Part shown: positions 23,970 through 33,104 of the stretch, piece by piece
Layout: each line of letters begins with the position of its first letter
How positions within the stretch are numbered: the stretch's first letter is position 1
Assembly (NCBI GenBank): GCA_018449595.1
Contig: JAAVUU010000003.1
Span: forward strand, 186,001-250,000
Source: Rhizobiales bacterium dw_265
Lineage (GTDB): Bacteria; Pseudomonadota; Alphaproteobacteria; Micropepsales; Micropepsaceae
Direction of reading: 5' to 3'
Length of the DNA stretch: 64,000 bases
Made by a program: the position numbers and the translations under genes
The notes under the pieces: model-generated
What the model saw: only the letters and a program-made list of their open reading frames with translations
Told to the model about the DNA's origin: nothing
Database searches by the model: none

Positions 23970-24890
23970 TCAGGCCGGCGCGCGCAGGCGGGCCGCGATC
24001 AGGGCCTCGGCCCTGGCCGCATCCTCCACCACCCCGCCCAATGTGAAAAAGGGATGGATCATGCCGGCAAAGCAGACATAGTCCGTCGCCACGCCCGCCT
24101 CGGTCAGCCGCTTGGCATAAGCCTCATTCTCGTCCACCAGCGGATCGAACTCCGCGCTTATCACCAGCGCCGGCGGCAGTCCCGCCAGGCTGGGACGCAG
24201 CATGGGCGAGGCCATCGGGTCCAGGCGGTCGTTCCGGTCGGGAATGTAATTGTCCATGAACCAGTGCAGCGCCTTGGTTGTCAGCATATAGCCGGCGGCA
24301 TTGCGCTGGTATGAGGGATATTCGCGGCTCTGGTCGGTCATGGGATAGATCAGCACCTGCAGGGCGACGGCGAATTCGCGGCGGTCCTGCGCCATCTGCG
24401 CCACCACCGCCGCCAGGTTGCCGCCCGCCGAGTCGCCGCCCACCGCGATCCTGCCGGGATCGATGTTCAGCAGCGCCGCATGATCGCCGGCCCAGCGGGT
24501 GGCGGCATAGGCATCCAGCACCGCGCCGGGATATTGCGTCTCCGGCGCCAGGCGGTAATCCACCGACAGCACGGCGCATCGGCCCGCGACCGCCAGGCGG
24601 CGGCAGGCGGTGTCGTACAGCGCCAGCGTCCCCAGCATGAAGCCGCCGCCATGGAAATAGACCAGCAGCGGGCAGGGCGCGGCGTCCTTGTCGGCGCGAT
24701 AGAAGCGCGCCGGTATCGGGCCGTAATCGCTGGGGATCGACAATTGATAGGTCACCGCCACCGCCGGTTTCTCCGGCAACAGGGTCAGGCGCTGCCGCTC
24801 ATACGCCATGCGCAACTCGCCGGGGGACAAGTCGGTCGGCAGATCGCCGGCGCGCTGGATGGCCAAGGCGGCCTGGGGATGAAGCGGCAT
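23970..24890 (-). CDS. HSL-family alpha/beta hydrolase (esterase/lipase)
   Basis: A 306-residue cytoplasmic hydrolase of the hormone-sensitive-lipase family. The oxyanion motif HGGGF, the nucleophile elbow GDSAGG (Ser), an Asp in EFDPLVDEN and a His in MIHPF form the full set of catalytic residues. It cleaves carboxyl esters of short or medium acyl chains or of lipids. I chose the ATG at MPLHPQ; a GTG three codons upstream is possible. It is followed by the DUF4833 gene with a 2-base gap and lies divergent to an MFS carrier. The substrate cannot be deduced. Confidence 0.88.
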   Translation of the reverse strand: MPLHPQAALAIQRAGDLPTDLSPGELRMAYERQRLTLLPEKPAVAVTYQLSIPSDYGPIPARFYRADKDAAPCPLLVYFHGGGFMLGTLALYDTACRRLAVAGRCAVLSVDYRLAPETQYPGAVLDAYAATRWAGDHAALLNIDPGRIAVGGDSAGGNLAAVVAQMAQDRREFAVALQVLIYPMTDQSREYPSYQRNAAGYMLTTKALHWFMDNYIPDRNDRLDPMASPMLRPSLAGLPPALVISAEFDPLVDENEAYAKRLTEAGVATDYVCFAGMIHPFFTLGGVVEDAARAEALIAARLRAPA

Positions 24891-24964
24891 GGCCGCCACT
24901 TTACGGCAAGCACTTTGGCTATGCTAGGCTTGGGCAGGGAGTGCCGGATAGCGGCAATATAATA

Positions 24965-26248
24965 ATGACAAGACCTGATGCCGCACCGCTCAACCGCGGG
25001 CGCATTTTCATCGTCACCCTGCTGGCGCTGTTCACCGCCGGGGCCGCGGTCAGCATGCGGGCGGCCACCGCCGTACACATGCAGGCCGAATATCTCGATC
25101 CCCTGGGCACCGCCACGGCGGGCGAGCGGCTGGCGACCGTGCTGGGCGCGGCCTTTGCCGGTTTCGCCATCACCCTGCTGCTGGTCAGCGCCGTGCTGGC
25201 CAGGATCGGCTTCGGCCGCGCCCTGGCCGGTGCGGCGGCGCTGATGACCCTGGGCTTCGCCATCGTCGCGGGCGCGGGCGTGCTGGGCATTTCGCCCTAT
25301 ACCGCCTTGCTGATCGGCATGGTGGTGCAGGGACTGGGCTGGGGCCTGGTGGAAACCGTGATCAATCCCTTGACCAGTGCGCTCTATCCCGATGACCGCG
25401 TCGGCCGGCTGGGCATCCTGCATGCCTGGTATCCGGCGGGCCTTGTCGGTGGCGCGCTCTTGGGGTTGGCGATAGATCATGCCGGGCTGCCCTGGCGCTG
25501 GAACCTGGCGCCGCTGGCGCTGTTGTGCGTGGTGTTCGGCGCGCTGGCGCTGCGCGAAACCCTGCCGCCGGTCAGCGCCTCCACCAACGCGCCGGTGTCG
25601 CCGGGCGAGATGATCCGCGCCTCGCTGGAAAAGCCCACCATCTTTTTGTGGGTGGTGCTGATGATGTTCACCGCCGCTACCGAATTCGCCCCCGGCCAGT
25701 GGCTGGACGTGGCGCTTTCCCAGATCGTGGGCATGCGCGGGGTGCTGGTGCTGGCCTATGTCAGCGGGCTGATGTTCGTGATGCGGCATTTTGCGGGCCC
25801 TCTGGTCAAGCGGCTGGGCAATATCGGGCTGCTGATTTCGTCATCGGTGTTCGCCACCCTGGGCCTGTTCGCGCTGGGCGGCGCCGACAGCCCGGTCAGC
25901 GTGCTGCTGGCGGCGACGGTGTGGGGCTTTGGCGTCGCCTATTTCTGGCCGACCATGCTGGCGACCGTGGCCGAACGCTATCCCCGCAGCGGCACCATGG
26001 TCTTTGGCCTGATGGGATCGGCGGGCGCGGCCTGCACCTATGTCGTGCTGCCGTATCTGGGCAATGTCTATGACCGGGCCAGGCTGGCGGCGCAGGCGCA
26101 AGGACACAGCACGCACGACATGTTGACGGCGGCAGCGGCGGCGTCGTTCCGTACCGCGGCGCTGATCCCGCTCTGCCTGATCGCCATCTTCATCGCCATT
26201 GCGCTGGCCGACCGCCGGCGCAAACGCAGGGCGGCTCTGACGAAATAG
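24965..26248 (+). CDS. MFS transporter (sugar-permease-like)
   Basis: A 427-residue carrier with twelve predicted transmembrane helices. Notable segments are MVVQGLGWGLVETVINPLTSALYPDD and HAWYPAGLVGGALLG, seen here in pieces; the VE-x-x-x-NPL pattern and HAWYPAG resemble the fucose/glucose permease (FucP/NanT-like FHS) branch of MFS. The ATG at 24965 was chosen; a GTG eight codons earlier with GGGA ahead is an alternative. The next gene, a PLP dehydratase, begins 39 bases after the stop and may be co-transcribed. The transported compound is unknown. Confidence 0.82.
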   Translation: MTRPDAAPLNRGRIFIVTLLALFTAGAAVSMRAATAVHMQAEYLDPLGTATAGERLATVLGAAFAGFAITLLLVSAVLARIGFGRALAGAAALMTLGFAIVAGAGVLGISPYTALLIGMVVQGLGWGLVETVINPLTSALYPDDRVGRLGILHAWYPAGLVGGALLGLAIDHAGLPWRWNLAPLALLCVVFGALALRETLPPVSASTNAPVSPGEMIRASLEKPTIFLWVVLMMFTAATEFAPGQWLDVALSQIVGMRGVLVLAYVSGLMFVMRHFAGPLVKRLGNIGLLISSSVFATLGLFALGGADSPVSVLLAATVWGFGVAYFWPTMLATVAERYPRSGTMVFGLMGSAGAACTYVVLPYLGNVYDRARLAAQAQGHSTHDMLTAAAAASFRTAALIPLCLIAIFIAIALADRRRKRRAALTK

Positions 26249-26287
26249 GGCTTCCGGGCCGGCCATGACGCTGGCACCCTGAGGCCC

Positions 26288-27274
26288 ATGGCAATACCCG
26301 TCTTTGACGATGTGGTCGCCGCGGCCGAGCGCATCGCGCCTTATGCCGTGCGCACGCCGCTGGTGGAATCCCCGGCGCTGGGCGAACGCACCGGGGCGCG
26401 GGTGTTCCTCAAGCTGGAAACCCTGCAGCGCACCGGCTCCTTCAAGTTTCGCGGCGCCACCAACCGCATCGCCATGATCCCGCAGGCCGCGCGTGCCGGC
26501 GGCGTGGTGGCGTTTTCCTCCGGCAATCACGCCCAGGGCGTGGCGGCGGCGGCGGCGCTGTTCGATATGCCGGCGCTGATCGTGATGCCGGCCGACGCGC
26601 CCGCCGTGAAGATCGCCAACACCAAGGCGCTGGGCGCGGAGGTGGTGCTGTATGACCGCCAGAAAGACGACCGCGAAGCCATTGCGGCGGCGATCCGCGC
26701 CGAACGCGGCGCAACCCTTGTGAAGCCGTTCGACGATGCCGGCGTCATGGCGGGGCAGGGCACCATCGGGCTGGAGATCGCGGAAGACGCGCGCCGCTTC
26801 GGCATTACGCCCGACCTGGTGCTGGCGCCCTGCAGCGGCGGCGGCCTGGTCACCGGCACGGCGCTGGCGCTGAAGGGCGCGGGCGTCGGCGCGGCGGTGC
26901 ATAGTGTCGAGCCGGAGAATTTCGCCGGCATGAAACTGTCCCTGGCGGCGGGCGCGCGCACCGTGGCGGCGGGCGGGGCGCTCTCTATTGCCGATGCCCT
27001 GATGTCGCCGTTTCCGGGTGTCATCGTTTTTGAAACCGCGAAATCGCTGCTGGCGCCCGGCCTGACGGTCAGCGATGCCGACATGCTGGACGCCGTCGGC
27101 TTTGCCGCCCGGACGTTGAAGCTGGTGGTCGAGCCGGGCGGCGCGGCGGGTATCGCGGCCCTGCTGGCGGGCCGGATCGCGGCTGAGGGCAAGACGGTGG
27201 TTGTGGTGGTTTCGGGCGGCAATGCCGATTTCGCCCTGGTTGCCGAGGCGGTGGCGCGGGCATCCGTCATATAA
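26288..27274 (+). CDS. Threonine/serine dehydratase family (PLP, fold type II)
   Basis: A 328-residue PLP enzyme. The Schiff-base Lys sits in GSFKFRGA, the substrate loop is SSGNHAQG, and the phosphate of PLP is bound by CSGGGLVTG. There is no C-terminal ACT regulatory domain, so it is the catabolic or racemase type (threonine dehydratase, serine racemase or 3-hydroxyaspartate dehydratase). It would convert Thr or Ser to the keto acid plus ammonia. The start ATG is preceded by GAGGCCC. Which of the related activities it has cannot be decided from these motifs. Confidence 0.87.
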   Translation: MAIPVFDDVVAAAERIAPYAVRTPLVESPALGERTGARVFLKLETLQRTGSFKFRGATNRIAMIPQAARAGGVVAFSSGNHAQGVAAAAALFDMPALIVMPADAPAVKIANTKALGAEVVLYDRQKDDREAIAAAIRAERGATLVKPFDDAGVMAGQGTIGLEIAEDARRFGITPDLVLAPCSGGGLVTGTALALKGAGVGAAVHSVEPENFAGMKLSLAAGARTVAAGGALSIADALMSPFPGVIVFETAKSLLAPGLTVSDADMLDAVGFAARTLKLVVEPGGAAGIAALLAGRIAAEGKTVVVVVSGGNADFALVAEAVARASVI

Positions 27275-27382
27275 AGCGGCCATGTCTTGGCTGGATTTGC
27301 GCCGGGTTGGCGGGTGGACAGCAGGGCAGGCGTTCTGCAAAACTCCCGGCCCGAAAGTTGAGGAATTGAAGGGAATGGAACG

Positions 27383-28630
27383 ATGAACAAGTTGATGAAA
27401 ACGGCCCTGTTTCTGGGCGTGGCGCTGATGGCGGGCCAGGCCAGCGCGCAGGTCAATGTGGGCACCCAGGCCCCCGAGGCCAGCCTGCCCTTCACCCTGA
27501 CCCAGGTCGCGACCTTCAATTTCCCCTGGCGCCTGGCCTTCCTGCCCGATGGCCGCATGCTGGTCACCGAAAAGGTCGGTCCCATCTGGCTGGTGTCGCA
27601 GACCGGCCTGAAGCGCCCGGTGCTGAATTATCCGGCGGCTCTTTATGGCGGCCAGGGCGGCATGCTGGGCGTCTATGTCTCGCCCAACTTCGCCACCGAC
27701 AGCACCGTCTATCTGACCTATTCCGAGCCCGGCACCCTGGGCGGCATCTCGGGCTCCAGCCTGGCGCTGGCCAAGGCCAAGCTGGTGCTGAACGACAGCG
27801 CCACGCCGCCAAGCGCCAGCCTGGAAGACCTGAAAGTGATCTGGCGCGATGGCGCGCGGGGCCGCGGCGGCCAGTTCGGCGCCGCTGTCGCCTTCGCGCC
27901 CGATGGCAAGTCCTTGTTCCTGTCGGTGGGCGACCGCCAGCGCATGACCCCGGCGCAAGACCCCAACTCGCCGCTGGGCAAAATCCTGCACCTGACCCTC
28001 GACGGCAAGCCCGCGCCGGGCAATCCCAATGCCGGCAAGACCGGGGCGCAGACCATTCCGATCATCAATCCGCCCGCTGATACCGAGGCGGCTAAGACCG
28101 CGCCGGTGGTCTATCAGTACACCTTCCCCGGCAAGAACCTGACCCCGTCCGAGACCTGGACCAGCGGTCATCGCACCCCTTATGGCCTGGCCTTCGCGCC
28201 GGATGGGCATCTGTGGGAGATGGAGCACGGCCCCAAGGGCGGCGACAAGCTGAACCTGATCGTGCCGGGCAAGGATTACGGCTGGCCGCTGGCGTCCTAC
28301 GCCACCAACTATAACGGCGTGCCGATCCCCACTTTCGACAGCCAGCCCAACCTGACCAAGCCGGTGCTGTATTGGACGCCCGTCATCGCGCCGGGCAACC
28401 TGACCTTCTATCACGGCGCCCTGTTCCCGCAGTGGGAAGGCAATGCGCTGATCGGCGGCATGGCGACTCAAACGCTGAACCGCATCGTCATCGAGGGCGC
28501 CACCGCCAAGCCGGCCGAGCGTTGGAATCTTGGCAAGCGCATCCGCGACGTGGAAGTGGCGCCCGATGGCGCGCTGTGGCTGCTGGAAGACAGCGCCACC
28601 GGCGGCATGTTCCGCGTCACGCCGAAATAG
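27383..28630 (+). CDS. Soluble PQQ-dependent aldose dehydrogenase-like protein
   Basis: A 415-residue exported six-bladed propeller of the soluble glucose dehydrogenase / YliI family. A signal peptide (1-22, ending QASAQ) is followed by PWRLAFLPDGRMLVTEK, RGGQFGAAVAFAPDG, GHRTPYGLAFAPDG, EHGPKGGDKLN and GKDYGWP, which in this family build the PQQ and calcium sites. It oxidises aldoses in the periplasm, passing electrons to quinone or cytochrome. No PQQ synthesis genes are in this window. RBS: GGGAATGGAACG ahead of the ATG. Its stop abuts the LysR stop on the other strand without a spare base. Confidence 0.88.
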   Translation: MNKLMKTALFLGVALMAGQASAQVNVGTQAPEASLPFTLTQVATFNFPWRLAFLPDGRMLVTEKVGPIWLVSQTGLKRPVLNYPAALYGGQGGMLGVYVSPNFATDSTVYLTYSEPGTLGGISGSSLALAKAKLVLNDSATPPSASLEDLKVIWRDGARGRGGQFGAAVAFAPDGKSLFLSVGDRQRMTPAQDPNSPLGKILHLTLDGKPAPGNPNAGKTGAQTIPIINPPADTEAAKTAPVVYQYTFPGKNLTPSETWTSGHRTPYGLAFAPDGHLWEMEHGPKGGDKLNLIVPGKDYGWPLASYATNYNGVPIPTFDSQPNLTKPVLYWTPVIAPGNLTFYHGALFPQWEGNALIGGMATQTLNRIVIEGATAKPAERWNLGKRIRDVEVAPDGALWLLEDSATGGMFRVTPK

Positions 28631-29545
28631 TCAGCGGGTCCAGGGTGCGGCGTCGTCGGAAAACCGCCGCACCAGGAAGTCCACCAGTGCGGTGATGCGC
28701 GAGGGCCTGGCGCCGCCGGCGGGCATGATGAGGTTGACGGCCAGGGGCGGTGCGGCCCAGTCGGCAAGCACCCGCTCCAGCGCGCCGCTTTGCAGGCCCT
28801 CCCAGGCGATGAAGTCGGGCTGCAGCGCCAGGCCGAGCCCGCTTTTCAGGGCATCGTTCAGGGCATCGCCATTGTTGGCGCTGAGCGGTCCCTTGACGCG
28901 GACGCTTTCGGCTTTGCCGGCGCGGCTGGTGAAGTGCCAGACATCGCCCGTGGGCAGATAGCTGTAGGACAGGCAGGCATGCCGCGCCAGGTCGGCTGGC
29001 GTTGCGGGCCGCCCCTGCTTTTCCAGATAGGCCGGCGCGCCCACCACAAAGCGGCGCACCGGGCACAGGGTGCGGCTGACCAGGCTGGAATCCGGCAAGG
29101 CCGCGATGCGGATCGCCAGGTCCATGCCGCCCGCGATCATGTCCACCACCTTGTCGTCCAGTTGCAGGTCCACCGACACGTCCGGATAGAGTTTCAGGAA
29201 TTCCGGCAGCAGCGGCGCGACCTGGTGCAGCCCGAACGACATCGGCGCCGCCATGCGGATGCGCCCGCGTGGGGCGCGGGCCTGGGATTGCGCCTCGGCC
29301 TCGGCCTCCTCGGCTTCCGCCAGGATGCGCGAGGCCCGGGTGGCGAGAACCCGCCCGGTTTCGGTCAGGGAGAGCCGCCGGGTGGTGCGGTGAAACAGCC
29401 GCTCGCCCAGCCGCCGCTCCAGCCGGGAGATCAGCTTGGACACGGTGGCGTTGGAGATGGACAGTTCCTCGGCTGCCTGGGCGAAAGAGCCCAGCGACGC
29501 CACCTTGGCGAAAACCCCCCAGGCTTCCAGGTCCGGCTGTTTCAT
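28631..29545 (-). CDS. LysR-family transcriptional regulator
   Basis: A 304-residue regulator. The N-terminal winged helix (residues 5-65) has the LysR hallmark GSFAQAAEELSISNATVSKLISRLE-type helix-turn-helix (seen as GSFAQAAEEL and TVSKLISRLE) and RTTRRLSLTETG in the wing. The rest is a periplasmic-binding-protein-like effector domain ending in a pattern typical of the CrgA/DmlR-like subgroup. It lies divergent from the pirin gene with a 111-base spacer, the classical arrangement in which LysR controls the neighbour and itself. The effector is unknown. Confidence 0.93.
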   Translation of the reverse strand: MKQPDLEAWGVFAKVASLGSFAQAAEELSISNATVSKLISRLERRLGERLFHRTTRRLSLTETGRVLATRASRILAEAEEAEAEAQSQARAPRGRIRMAAPMSFGLHQVAPLLPEFLKLYPDVSVDLQLDDKVVDMIAGGMDLAIRIAALPDSSLVSRTLCPVRRFVVGAPAYLEKQGRPATPADLARHACLSYSYLPTGDVWHFTSRAGKAESVRVKGPLSANNGDALNDALKSGLGLALQPDFIAWEGLQSGALERVLADWAAPPLAVNLIMPAGGARPSRITALVDFLVRRFSDDAAPWTR

Positions 29546-29656
29546 CGCCCCAGATTAGACGATTTTTGGAAATTATGAAGTTCTATTGTTTCTATTATCG
29601 TCGGATGGTGCCCACCCTATTTTCCCTGCAACGGCAACCCGTTTGTGGAGGACCCA
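29546..29656. promoter_or_regulatory. LysR/pirin divergent control region
   Basis: This spacer contains a marked AT-rich stretch (ATTTTTGGAAATTATGAAG and TTCTATTGTTTCTATTATCG) between two divergent starts. GACGAT at 29558-29563 and ATCGTC at 29597-29602 are inverted but 33 bases apart. A GGAGG site at the right end serves the pirin ATG. LysR binding here is expected from the arrangement rather than shown. Confidence 0.45.
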
Positions 29657-30355
29657 ATGATCGAAGTCAGACCCTATGCCCAGCTGGGCGGCGCCAACCA
29701 TGGCTGGCTGAAAGCCAGGCATCATTTCTCGTTCGCCAATTACTACGATCCCAGGCGGATGAGCTGGGGCGACCTGCGCGTCTGGAACGACGATGAGATC
29801 GCGCCCCATACCGGCTTTCCGCCGCATCCCCATGCCAATATGGAAATCATCACCTATGTCCGCGACGGCGCCATCACCCATGAGGACTCGATGGGCAACA
29901 AGGGCCGCACCGAGGCGGGCGATGTGCAGGTGATGTCGGCCGGGACCGGCGTGCGCCATTCCGAATTCAATGAAGAGGATGAAGTCACCCGCATCTTCCA
30001 GATCTGGATTCCGCCGACCGTCGAGGGCGGCAAGCCCAGTTGGGGCGCCAAGCCCTTTCCCAAGTCGGATCGCTCGGGCCGCTTTGTGGTGCTGGCCAGC
30101 GGCTTTGAACAGGACAATGAGGCGCTGCCGATCCGGGCCCAGGCCCGCGTGATGGGCGCCACCATCAAGGCCGGCGAGACCGTGCGGCTGGACCTTATCA
30201 AGGGCGCGCATACCTATCTGGTGCCGGCCAAGGGTGCGGTCGAAGTCAACGGCACCCGCGTCAATGCCCGCGACGGGGCGGCGATCCGCGATATCGAGAG
30301 CCTGACCGTCACGGCGGTGGAAGATTCCGAAGTCGTTCTGGTCGAAGCCGCGTAA
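29657..30355 (+). CDS. Pirin family protein (quercetinase-like bicupin)
   Basis: A 232-residue bicupin. The first cupin has FPPHPHANMEIITYV (metal-binding His pair and Glu region), and DSMGNKGRTEAGDVQVMSAG with HSEFN gives the last ligands, the pattern of YhhW-type pirins with quercetin 2,3-dioxygenase activity. The second cupin has no metal ligands, as usual. GGAGG five bases ahead supports the ATG at MIEVRP. The divergent LysR gene probably regulates it. A strong terminator follows. The in vivo substrate of bacterial pirins is generally unsettled. Confidence 0.9.
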   Translation: MIEVRPYAQLGGANHGWLKARHHFSFANYYDPRRMSWGDLRVWNDDEIAPHTGFPPHPHANMEIITYVRDGAITHEDSMGNKGRTEAGDVQVMSAGTGVRHSEFNEEDEVTRIFQIWIPPTVEGGKPSWGAKPFPKSDRSGRFVVLASGFEQDNEALPIRAQARVMGATIKAGETVRLDLIKGAHTYLVPAKGAVEVNGTRVNARDGAAIRDIESLTVTAVEDSEVVLVEAA

Positions 30356-30361
30356 AGTGCC

Positions 30362-30392
30362 AGAGCCGCCGGTCATCCGGCGGCTCTTTTTT
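30362..30392 (+). terminator. Rho-independent terminator after pirin
   Basis: A perfect 11-bp stem (AGAGCCGCCGG / CCGGCGGCTCT) with a TCAT loop and six T residues directly after. It begins 6 bases past the pirin stop and ends 13 bases before the next gene's ATG. Confidence 0.93.
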
Positions 30393-30405
30393 AAAGGGGG
30401 TCGTC

Positions 30406-31278
30406 ATGCGGGCAATTTCACGATTGGTGTTTGCGGTCGCGCTGGGCCTGTCCGGCGCGGCATTGGCGCAATCGCCCGATGTCTCGGTCGGCGCGCAGTA
30501 TGATTCCGCCCATGTCTATGTCGCGCCGGGCGACATGGATGCCTTCGTCGCCAGCATCACCGCCACCTTCGGCGGCCAGGCCTCGCCGCCCAGCGTCACC
30601 AATGTGCTGCCGGTGCCCAGCAGTACCCGGTTCCGCTATATCTGGACCCCGGCCGGCACTTTTTCGACTTTCGCTTTCCTGACGCCGGTCCCTTTTCCCT
30701 TCGGTTCGGAACGCACCGGCTATCTGGTCAGCGACATGGACCAGGCGATTGCGGCGGCGCGGGCATCGGGCGCCGAAGTCCTGGTCGCGCCCTTCAACGA
30801 TGCCATCGGCCGCGACGCCGTGGTCGAATGGCCGGGCGGACTGCGCACCCAGCTTTATTGGCACACCACGCCGCCGGCCTATCCGCCGCTGGCGGCGATC
30901 CCCGACAATCGCGTTTATCTTTCGCCGGATCGGGCGGATGTATTTGTGGCGGACTTCCTGCGTTTTTCGCACGGCAGCGTCATCAAGGATCAGCGCCAGG
31001 CCGATGGCGGCGAGATCGGGCGGCCGGGCGTTCCTGTCCGCCGCATCGCCATCCGTTCCCGCTTCGGCAACATGGTTATCTTTGTGACCGACGGGCATCT
31101 GCCCTATCCCTTCGGCCGCGAGGTGACGGGCTATGCGGTCGCCGATCTGGACCAGACGCTGGCAAGGGCGCAGGGCGCGGGCGCAACCGTTTTGGTACAG
31201 CCTGCCAGCGGCCGCAGCGCCATGCTGCAATTTCCCGGTGGCTATATCGCGGAAGTCCATGCCGCGGCGGAGCAATAG
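30406..31278 (+). CDS. Exported VOC (glyoxalase-fold) family protein
   Basis: A 290-residue protein with a cleavable signal peptide (1-21, ending ALAQS), then two glyoxalase-like halves. Each has the pattern of a strand with His or Tyr, a long middle, an ERTGYLVSDMDQAIAAARASG-type helix (GYLVSDMDQAI and GYAVADLDQTL) and a closing EWPGG or QFPGG strand. An internal duplication is therefore visible. Possible metal ligands are His in SAHVYV and Glu in AEVHA. Export is unusual, as most VOC proteins are cytoplasmic. The purine stretch AAAGGGGG precedes the ATG. Function unknown; an antibiotic- or aromatic-binding role is only a possibility. Confidence 0.75.
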   Translation: MRAISRLVFAVALGLSGAALAQSPDVSVGAQYDSAHVYVAPGDMDAFVASITATFGGQASPPSVTNVLPVPSSTRFRYIWTPAGTFSTFAFLTPVPFPFGSERTGYLVSDMDQAIAAARASGAEVLVAPFNDAIGRDAVVEWPGGLRTQLYWHTTPPAYPPLAAIPDNRVYLSPDRADVFVADFLRFSHGSVIKDQRQADGGEIGRPGVPVRRIAIRSRFGNMVIFVTDGHLPYPFGREVTGYAVADLDQTLARAQGAGATVLVQPASGRSAMLQFPGGYIAEVHAAAEQ

Positions 31279-31379
31279 TGTTCTAGGCAGCCGCCTGTCG
31301 GGACTGTCATGCTGGGCATTGTTGGCTTTCACCGGGACGCGGGTACAGTAGCGCCCATCGCCAGCACGGAGGGATGCCC

Positions 31380-33104
31380 ATGCAGACCGTCGCGGACCTG
31401 TTTGTCTCCACCCTGTCGCAGGCCGGGGTGAAACGGATTTATGGCGTGGTGGGCGACAGCCTCAACGGCATCACCGAATCCCTTCGCCATCAGAGCGAGA
31501 TCGCCTGGGTCCATGTGCGCCATGAAGAGGTCGCCGCCTTCGCCGCCGCGGGCGAGGCCCAGATCACCGGCGAACTGGCGGTGTGCGCGGGGTCTTGCGG
31601 CCCGGGCAACCTGCACCTGATCAATGGTCTTTATGACGCCCATCGCAGCCGCACCCCGGTACTGGCCATCGCGGCGCAGATTCCCTCCGCCGAAATCGGC
31701 GGCGGCTATTTCCAGGAAACCCATCCCCAGAACCTGTTCCGCGAATGCAGCCATTATTGCGAACTGGTGTCCGATCCGGCGCAACTGCCGTATGTGCTGG
31801 AGAATGCCATCCGGGCGGCGGTGGGGCTTCGTGGTGTGGCGGTCGTGGTCATTCCGGGCGATGTGGCGCTGCGGCCCGCGCCGGGCCGCGCGGTTTCGCA
31901 ATCCCTGTTGCCGCCCGCGCCTGTCACCCTTCCCGCCGAAGCCGGGATCGCGGCGCTGGCGGCGCTGCTGAACGATGCCGGCACGGTGACCGTGTTCTGC
32001 GGCCGGGGATGCGCCGGCGCCCACGCCCAGTTGCTGGCGCTGTGCGAAAGCCTGAAAAGCCCCATGGTGCATGCCCTGGGCGGCAAGGAATATGTCGAAT
32101 ACGACAATCCCTATGACGTGGGCATGACCGGCTTTATCGGTTTTTCCTCGGGTTATGCCGCCATGCATGCCTGCGATGTGCTGCTGATGCTGGGCACCGA
32201 TTTTCCCTACAAGCAGTTCCTGCCGCAGGACTGCAGGATCGCGCAGGTGGATATCCGGCCCGAGAATCTCGGCCGCCGCTGCAAGCTCGACCTGGGGCTT
32301 GTCGGCGATGTGAAGGCCACCTTGGAGGCGCTGCTGCCGAAGCTGAAAGCCAGGACCGACCGCCGCCATCTGGACAATGCCGTGGCGCATTACCGGCACG
32401 CCCGCCAGGGGCTCGACGACCTGGCGGTGGGCACGCCGGGGCGCAAGCCCATCCATCCGCAATATCTCGCCCGGGTAATCAGCGAGAGCGCGGCGGAAGA
32501 CGCCGTCTTCACCGCCGATGTCGGCACGCCCACCATCTGGGCGGCGCGCTACCTGAAGATGAACGGCAAGCGGCGGCTGGTGGGGTCCTGGGTGCACGGC
32601 TCCATGGCCAATGCCATGGCGCATGGCATCGGCATCCAGGCGGCCCAGCCGGGGCGGCAGGTGGTGTCGCTGTCGGGCGATGGCGGCTTCACCATGCTGA
32701 TGGGCGATCTCATCAGCCTGACCCAGCTCAAGCTGCCGCTGAAGGTGGTGATCTTCAACAATGGCGTGCTGGGTTTCGTGGCGCTGGAGATGAAGGCGGC
32801 GGGATTTGTGGACACCAACACCGATCTGCGAAATCCCGACTTCGCCCAGATGGCGCGGGCCATGGGCATCCATGCCATTCGCGTCGAAGACCCGGGCGAT
32901 CTGCCCGCCGCCATGCGCGACATCCTGGCCCATGACGGCCCCGCCGTGCTGGACGTGGTGACGGCGGCCAGCGAGCTTTCCATGCCGCCGACCCTGACGG
33001 TGGAAGAGGTCAAGGGCTTCAGCCTCTATGTGCTGCGGGCGGTGATGAGCGGGCGGGGCGACGAAGTGCTCGATCTCGCCAAGACGAATTTGCTGCCGCG
33101 TTAG
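31380..33104 (+). CDS. poxB: Pyruvate dehydrogenase (quinone), PoxB
   Basis: A 574-residue thiamine-diphosphate flavoenzyme that oxidises pyruvate to acetate and CO2 and passes electrons to ubiquinone. The catalytic Glu lies in [11 protein letters not shown]; the TPP-Mg motif starts [12 protein letters not shown] and ends VIFNN. The C-terminal [17 protein letters not shown] matches the membrane-docking tail of E. coli PoxB almost exactly. The ATG at 31380 was chosen because GGAGGG lies six bases ahead; the ATG two codons earlier leaves no spacing. The gene stands alone and converges on an MFS gene, overlapping by 4 bases. Confidence 0.93.
   Translation: MQTVADLFVSTLSQAGVKRIYGVVGDSLNGITESLRHQSEIAWVHVRHEEVAAFAAAGEAQITGELAVCAGSCGPGNLHLINGLYDAHRSRTPVLAIAAQIPSAEIGGGYFQETHPQNLFRECSHYCELVSDPAQLPYVLENAIRAAVGLRGVAVVVIPGDVALRPAPGRAVSQSLLPPAPVTLPAEAGIAALAALLNDAGTVTVFCGRGCAGAHAQLLALCESLKSPMVHALGGKEYVEYDNPYDVGMTGFIGFSSGYAAMHACDVLLMLGTDFPYKQFLPQDCRIAQVDIRPENLGRRCKLDLGLVGDVKATLEALLPKLKARTDRRHLDNAVAHYRHARQGLDDLAVGTPGRKPIHPQYLARVISESAAEDAVFTADVGTPTIWAARYLKMNGKRRLVGSWVHGSMANAMAHGIGIQAAQPGRQVVSLSGDGGFTMLMGDLISLTQLKLPLKVVIFNNGVLGFVALEMKAAGFVDTNTDLRNPDFAQMARAMGIHAIRVEDPGDLPAAMRDILAHDGPAVLDVVTAASELSMPPTLTVEEVKGFSLYVLRAVMSGRGDEVLDLAKTNLLPR

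Noticed and set aside
25841..28471. Open frame of 876 codons on the minus strand
   Set aside because: It crosses the ends of three well-supported plus-strand genes. Its translation is low-complexity (Arg/Gly/His/Gln rich) and has no family motif: a GC-skew shadow.
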